The notes below the pieces were generated by a model that worked only from the letters and a program-made list of their open reading frames with translations, had not been told where the DNA came from and made no database searches. This document shows, one piece after another, positions 54,897-62,000 of a stretch of DNA of 62,000 bases. The DNA comes from Acanthaster planci. Its lineage: Eukaryota; Echinodermata; Asteroidea; Valvatida; Acanthasteridae. Both the position numbers and the translations under genes were made by a program. Every line of letters begins with the position of its first letter. Position 1 is the first letter of the stretch. Location: assembly GCF_001949145.1 (NCBI RefSeq), contig NW_019091368.1, forward strand, positions 3,321,296 to 3,383,295, written 5' to 3'.

Positions 54897-57800
54897 CTGG
54901 GATGGGATCGCGATATGAGAGGTTCCACCGGATGAATCGGAGACACGACGGCGCAGATGATTGGTTGGAAGTTCGGCGATATCATGGAGAGCATGGAATA
55001 AAAGAGGACAGCAAAACGAAAGAAGATTAACCAATTTCCCAAGTTTTTTTTCGGGGGAGGGGTAGACCGGTGATATTCACTCTGAGCTGATTATAAATTG
55101 CAGAAACGAGCAATCAAACGAAAATGGCTGAACAAAGACCTCAATATGGGCTTTTTGTTTCAGATTTTGTTTTCTGAGGAGCTGAAATTAACCATGTGGA
55201 GAAAATGGAAATAAACAGTATCCAACATTTCGCTTGAGCGTAAGCAACCATGCATGTCAAAGTAAATACTTCAACTGTGGGAATTTACGTCATCGATAAT
55301 ATGTTGAGAGATAGTGAACAATGCTTTCAAAGAAAAGTGTATGGACAACTTCATCAGTCCACGAGGAATCGAAAATGGCCATATAAAAATTTGGGCTGGT
55401 GTCAGATATTTTTGTTACAAGTCAAAATCAACTCCATTTAACTGTGTATCTGGCCGGATCTCTCTTCCCGACGGGACCCGACAATCAGACTCGTACCAGC
55501 CTTTACTGCTCCTGATAAAGTCGGCTTTGACAGCTGAGGGAAATTTGTGAGGGTTTTTACCGCTCAACATTCGCACGGGAAACATTGACATCATACATCG
55601 GATATGCACCGTGTCATCCCACAGGTGGGACTCAGCTTAGAACCGCCGTGCCATCCATCATGTCGTTCTCCTCCTGCACCACTTCCAACATGTGGATCCA
55701 ATTTATCAGACTTCCCGAATTTCCGAAATCCAATCTGTCTTTTTCAGACCGCAAATAATGCCCCTTTTTCGCTAAAAGATAACTGCACCCGCCTTATGTT
55801 CGTACATGAAACCAGTTTACAATGACCTCCAATGGTGTTCAAAATTAAGAAATGACGTATTTCACAAAAGTGTTTTGAGGAAGAATTCCCACAAGCTTCT
55901 CTCACGCGTTTAAAAGGGGTTTCAGGATATAAATTCTGTCCTTTCAACAATCAGGTCTGCAGATTGCTTTTTCCCGACACGGTTCAATTCCACGCGCGGT
56001 GATGATCAACGCATCTTACAGACCATTAGCTATTAAACAAGACAGAGAAGGAGACCATTTCAAACTCTTCATGACGAGGAAATGCTTGCGGCTTTGTTTG
56101 GTCTCTGGAGACAGCCAAGTGTACTACTGACAAACGTTTGGGGGGATTATTGTACGTAGGGCTTAACTTCGACGGGCAGAGCAACTGAAAATTGATATGA
56201 TTTGACTGCACAGAGTAAGATACTTTTCACTGAAAAATATTGAGATGAACCATCCGCAAGGGAGTCTTCAGACATGTATTTGACCCAACTCTTGAACGTA
56301 TGTTGACTCGTGTCACGCCATAGATTTGTGGTACATGTAGTTTGGCCGCGCACCTAACGCCGTGGATGGAGGGACAGTCCGCCATTCGGTGTAGCATAAA
56401 ATTTGGGTTTCACGACTCATTGCCGCTGGTTGTATCGCGCATGTCTGAAGCGTGACGCGGAAGAGATGTCTATCTGGATCTCGTAGGCCTACTGGATTTT
56501 GTACAGGTCTACAGATTTCGTTGTGACACCAAAGGGTGATCTGTGAGTGAATCACTCAGCTCCGTGGTTACACTTCAAGTAACTCAGTCAAATTAGCTGA
56601 TCATACCACTACTTTTTCATGCAAAACGTGCAGACTAGAAGGCTATCTACAGCAATCGAAAATTGAAAACGCCTTCCTCGTTGCAGGCACATTGCGATTG
56701 AGGTGAATAAACATATCGGCGTTGTAACAAAAACGAACTCAAACAACCACTGCACCAAACATTGCCCGTACGGCAGCCTGGACAAGTCCCGGCCGCAAAA
56801 AGATTAACTTGCTAATTTCCTAAATCCACACCGATTGTGGGTTTAATCTGCTCGGTCAACAACACACAAGAGGCGGGCTAAGATTAATAGGATTTGCCTG
56901 GTGAGGGATACAGCGACATTAATTATTCAGCAGGCTTCGATGCTTTGTGTATGTGTGTGTGTCTGGCGGGGGGGGGGTTGCATGCAGGAAATAGCCAGGT
57001 AATCGTTATCCACGGGTATTGTTTACCTGTCGCTTTTAAGAAAGGAGAGGATGTATTATTATATTGGCAAGCAAGTACGGCACCACGATCCTTGTTTCAT
57101 ATACCCTATACACGTAGTGTATAAATATGCACTGTAATGTCTGCATACCTTGTCGATACACTATACAGCAACAGCGATAAAGATTCGGATTACGGAGAAG
57201 TCCAGGGACTTCAGTCTGTGCTATGAAATAACTTCCATAGAAACAAAAAATGTGCGTAAATTTTGGAAGAGCAGGATGGAGAAAGGGAAGTTGGCTTGAC
57301 AAGGACGTAGTAGTTTACAAGGTCTAATGTGTGGAAATTAGACTGAATTTGTAGAAATCATACCGACTCGTTAAGTTTTTTCTCTAATTGTAGTTGCTGC
57401 TGTGACGATGCCGAGTCGTTGTCAAATCAACCCGTCAAATCGCAAAAAGCTCATTACGGAGGAAATAAACAACGGCAGTTACTCTGTCATAGATTACGGA
57501 TGGCTTGTCTCTTGATGTGATCGTGGATGACTCGTGGGTGGCCTTATATAGTTGGTTGAGAAAACGGATCAACTTTGGAAAACTAAAATGAAGAATTGTA
57601 TTTGTCAGACCTACTGATGTTCCACCGTTTTTCGCGGTAACACAAACATATTTCGTATCTCCAGTTCAGTGATTGATACGCCTTTTTCTGAAGGCACAAT
57701 TCTCTGCAAATGCAAGTGGCCATATCTCGAACAATAATACAAGCAAGCCATCCCGGAGAGAAATATGAAATCCAAACATAACCAGATAACGTGATGTTTA

Positions 57801-60800
57801 CGTGTGCATAATTGTGTTTGAAGTTGACGGCAACTCGCAACACGTGAAGTGGATTAGAGCTGGGAACGAAGTGCACGCCTTGCACATAATCACCTTCGTA
57901 TACTTCCGACATACGGGTGCTATACATCAAGATAAATGAGAATAACTTTGTGGAAATCGAGACACCAAATCCAAAAATCAGCTCAGCGGGAAATGTCGAA
58001 GGCCACAGCACGCAATCACGATTGCAAATGGTTTCATTTTTCCGCCTTCATACACCCTCAGGCTACTGAGGTTCATGTGACTGATTTTGCGCCAAAATTG
58101 CCTGCACGGACCATATCCCATTTCGCACGTAATTTTTTTTACATAGAGTAGAGGTGTTGAGAAGAAAAGTATTGAGATACTGTGAGAAAACGAAATGTCT
58201 ATAGGAACAAGGGTGGTGAACGAAATAGCATGCACTTTCCCGGCATAGCGAACTCGAAATTTGCATCTTACATACCCTTCACGAGACGAGACTTGAGATG
58301 ACAAAATGGTTGTTTTTCATTGCAGCTTAAAAAAAATACAAATAAATATTGAAAAACAGTTGCCCGGTCAACATTAAACTGAAGAGACAAACACAGTCCT
58401 ATAAGTTTCAGATGATCTTAAATGTTTGAGCAAACTTATTTTCAAATACAAATCTCTGATTCGTCGGAAAAGACTCTGGTATTGGCCAATCTTAACTGGT
58501 TTCCTTCTTCCACGAATGCTGTGTGTCACATTATTACAAAGTGACCTCAACTTTATGGAATAAATCGTCATTCATTATACAATGAAAAGATTTCGAAACA
58601 AAGCTTTGTAAACACCGCAGCAGTTTTTGTTTGGCTAAAGTAATACAACCTTTGTTAGGTATAGATCCAATACAAGTCAAGAGACAGATTTAAATCATTA
58701 TAATTAAACAGAAGAATATTTACCCATGCACACGGTGTCCCAACTCCTAATCAATTGCAAACGTATCGCACTAACAGCCTCCGTGTCGTGAAGAAATTTC
58801 AACAAAAGACGATGTAATATAGGATAAAGGACTTGGTAATGAACACAGGTTAACAAGATAGTGGTAATGGTCGGGCAAACAAAACACTGACACAGTAACC
58901 CTATAAACATGTAAACATGGTGAACAAGTACACTGTTTCAAACTGTAACTAAATTGATTGGGGTGTTAGGGGATAGGATGAAAATAAAAGGAGGACTGAT
59001 TTGGGGGATCCAAATGTTGACATTTTCAGAAGTTTAACTTGTAGATTTTCCAGAAACAAGTGAAAACTTTCCGGGATACGATGAATGTGACATGTCAGAT
59101 AACCGCTTCACTCATAAAAAAGTCGAAAAAAAGTTATTTGCTAAAAATAAGGTCAATTTCAGGAGCTGAACCCTTTTGGGCGGGAGGCGTAAAACCAAAA
59201 CCTGAAACGAACGAACAAACCAAACCGCACAAACCGAAACAACAAAACCAGAGAATCCCCCCCCCAGCCCTGCACGTAAACGATGAAAATGTCATCAGAA
59301 ATATCACACTTCAGATTTAAATACTCCAATAATATGTTGAGTATTTTTCTCTGTTTCAATATCATTTTGATTGTACCGTTTTGACTTTTTCCAAATATAT
59401 CTAGATTTCTAAGTTTGATATTTCCTGAGACCATTTTTAAAACGTGGCTGCATTGGTGTTTGTGCAAAGCAGCCAGTCACGAGCGCGGGCGTTTTTATAT
59501 GACGATTAAACTATTTGTGAGCTGCTCTGGGTGGACTATTAAGGGAAAAAATAATCGAAATCGCCGGAAACGATACTTCCTGAAATCCTTTGAAAATGTG
59601 ATACGATTTCCCACCCTACAAATCTTCTTATTTTTTCTCCCACGGTATAATTTGTGATACGGTTAAACAACTTCAGGCAAAGACGCTCGTTGAAATTCTG
59701 CTAACCAAGGGCACAATATTTCTCCTCGGTAATTTCCCTCAACACTTTCTTTCTCCCAGTTCAGTTCAAATTTTTCTTACCCCTAGATCCTATTGATGTG
59801 AATTGTTTGTCTGCCTTTCTTTGGGCGCCAGGATTGTCATAATTTGTGGAGGCCTCTAGTGATACTTACTGCAACGGCACCAAAATAATTCATCGGCAGT
59901 GGTTTGCACTGCAGCAGGCCAGGCTGGCCCCGTGGGTGGGTGGGTGGTTGGAGAAATAACGGCGCGCAACTACGGCCCAAGTGTTATAGCAAGCTTCAAC
60001 CATACCGTAAGGGTAGACCCTATATTCTCTAGGTATCTTGCATATTTTACAATGACCTGAATTTTGTTAATCCCTTTTAAAAAATACTCTTCAGAGAATG
60101 CATAAATTATTTCTGACTTTTATTCTTGGTCAGTGTTACAATGTCCCTCCAACCTACTTGGTTACGACTGTAGCTATATACAGTATAAATGTCTATGAGC
60201 CACAAGCTAGCGGTCAAACTCATTTCCTAGGTGCACGTGTTACTGCAGGTCGTAGCCAACTAATTCGAACGCAGCATAATACATGACTTGTACTGAATTT
60301 CTTTGGAGCAAATTTATCGATTTTACTCCTTAAAACTGGCGCCATTGATAAGCAAGAAATAACGCGCGGTGCAGAATTGATAAATGGGAGAACCAATTTC
60401 GATTCAATTGAAGAGATAAATTCATTTATTAAACTTAACATTTCTGAAATCCAATATATAAAAAGCAACAGTTTGCCCGTAGTACTTTTCCACATACATT
60501 TATGCAAACTATACAGGCCTATTGTAAAAACAAGATGATGACGTGGCTGTTCCGGAAATCTCAGGGTCAAATTTCAAATCTCTCGACATAACATCTGACA
60601 TACAGATGGATGATGAGATGTATATAAACGGAACCATTAATGAAGTTGAAGCAACGTCTTGAAAAAGTACTGTTGCGTGATGTGGGGACACTAGGCCACC
60701 GACTTTGAATGTCTGAGCACCCCATCGATGATTTCATTTGTCAGGAAACATCCACCCTCCTGAATGAATGAGTTCCGGATGAAGAACCTTGTCTCAGACG

Positions 60801-62000
60801 AAAGACAACCCTGGGAGTTGTACAATGAGTCTTCTCTTCGAAGAAAAAAAAGCACAAAGGAAAACAATGGATGCTTCCTGTCCGCGCTAGTCGATGTTTT
60901 CTTAAAATACGCCCTTCAAAGTGTCAATGGTCAGTCTGTGGGAGGGTGTTATTCCATAGGAACAAAGGGAAACACAATGCCTTGTCCTCTTGTAGCAGTA
61001 GGATCCTTATTCACGGCGCCAGACTATTTGGGGTTCCAAACCTCATCAATGATCAGTACACTAGTCATGCGTACTATCACTAGGAGTTCCTTTTTTTTTC
61101 ATGGAGTCGAAACATCACACTTCATCGAAGATGCCAAGGAAATCAACGATTGCAGGTAACTTGAGGATGCCGCTCTCTCTGACACCTGTCGCAGGCAGAC
61201 AGGGGATGAGACGCGTCGATGATGGCGAAGATGAGATCCCGCTGCTGTTGATGATGCAGGCTTTTTCCGTTTTTTACCGCCTCACCGACAAGGAGGATTC
61301 ACTTGACAACTTGAAGAAAAAATGTGGGCAGATTCTCGACTGAAGACAGCCCGTAAAGCTTTCTCTCATCACGGCCGGGGAAGGACCCTGCATGCAGTCA
61401 TCTGCCGCCTTCGAGGACTCTTTTTCGACCCACTAAATCCAACGGTCGTTACTGAGAGACGCACCAGAGAGACAGCTAATATCTCTCAACAGATGATGAC
61501 TGGTTGGAACAACACGAGTTTTCTATCATTAAACCGCTTCCATCCTTCGCACAAACGCGACGAAACCTTCAAGCTCCTTTTGCAAGGACACCCTACGACG
61601 ATTCCTTTGTCTCACATGACATAAACAAATCAAGTAAAGCAAGTTATGAGTCTAATTCAACAGGCACCAGGCCCACCGTCTCCTCTTTGCTTGCAATCCA
61701 AATTCAATAAAAGCTTGCCTGGGGGGTTTGAGTTGCATGTGAGCTTCCCCCCCCCCTTTAGTGTCAATTAATAATTTCGTGGACTCTGGTTTTCAGAGAC
61801 TGAGCACAAATTGCGACACGAAAATCTCAGCCCAAATGAAAACAAGGTTGAACAGGGCTTTACAGGAAGTCTTGATGAAACTTTAAGCCGCATCTGAATG
61901 GGCTCTCTTGCGGCTGCGACTGCGGTTATGTCCATGGCACGCGGTACATTGCAAAGCCGAAGCCGTGGACAGCAAAGCAAATTTACATGTATATAGATAC
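54897..62000. other. Probable upstream Wnt5 intron, no exon recognised
   Basis: I looked on the minus strand for the next Wnt exon (GxGAKxGIxEC... RRWNC) and did not find it. Open frames here, including 61101-61343 on the plus strand, match no family I know. The region carries homopolymer runs and TACATG-type repeats only. Confidence 0.5.

Noticed and set aside
61101-61343. 80-codon frame as a possible extra gene at the right edge
   Set aside because: There is no known similarity and no splice evidence, and its composition matches the surrounding intron.
1-62000. CRISPR arrays, operons or bacterial-type systems
   Set aside because: The window is spliced animal DNA. The repeats seen are tandem duplications, SINE-like elements and foldback elements, without regular spacers.

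Overview
The window is animal nuclear DNA. It is AT-rich and carries spliced genes with GT-AG introns, short coding exons in long introns, tRNA-derived SINE-like insertions, foldback elements and many TACATG-type runs. The proteins point to an invertebrate deuterostome: an optineurin/NEMO protein, mitochondrial ATP23, a neuropeptide-type GPCR and a vertebrate-like Wnt5. An echinoderm is my best guess, perhaps a sea star. A hemichordate is possible. The species is not proven from the sequence. Most open frames in the window are chance frames in introns or intergenic DNA.

Layout. (1) About 1.1-11.9 kb, + strand: an optineurin-like gene in nine coding exons whose splice phases all agree, giving a complete frame of 694 residues. 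It has long coiled coils, a UBAN ubiquitin-binding segment and a C-terminal CCHC zinc finger. (2) 11.9-19.9 kb: non-coding DNA with several poly(A) signals and small tandem duplications. (3) 34.7-19.9 kb, - strand: ATP23, the mitochondrial inner-membrane HExxH metalloprotease, rebuilt from six small exons in consistent phase (260 residues). (4) 35972-37159, + strand: a single-exon rhodopsin-class peptide GPCR (395 residues), head-to-head with ATP23. A perfect 28-bp hairpin lies just after its stop codon. (5) 37.2-41.7 kb: non-coding DNA with a tRNA-derived SINE-like element. (6) 54.9-41.7 kb, - strand: the last two coding exons of Wnt5, separated by a 12.4-kb intron. The upstream Wnt5 exons lie beyond the right edge or were not recognised, so 54.9-62 kb is most likely Wnt5 intron.

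The four genes do not form a pathway. Optineurin serves ubiquitin-linked autophagy and NF-kB/TBK1 signalling, ATP23 serves ATP-synthase biogenesis, the GPCR serves peptide signalling and Wnt5 serves non-canonical Wnt signalling. ATP23 and the GPCR are divergent and share a 1.3-kb intergenic region.

I found no wholly new multi-gene system. The less expected items are a family of three near-palindromic foldback elements (one upstream of the GPCR, two in the Wnt5 intron), the perfect hairpin after the GPCR, a possible 24-nt microexon just before the UBAN exon, a possible relocated LC3-interacting motif in the optineurin-like protein, and an altered TM6 switch residue in the GPCR.
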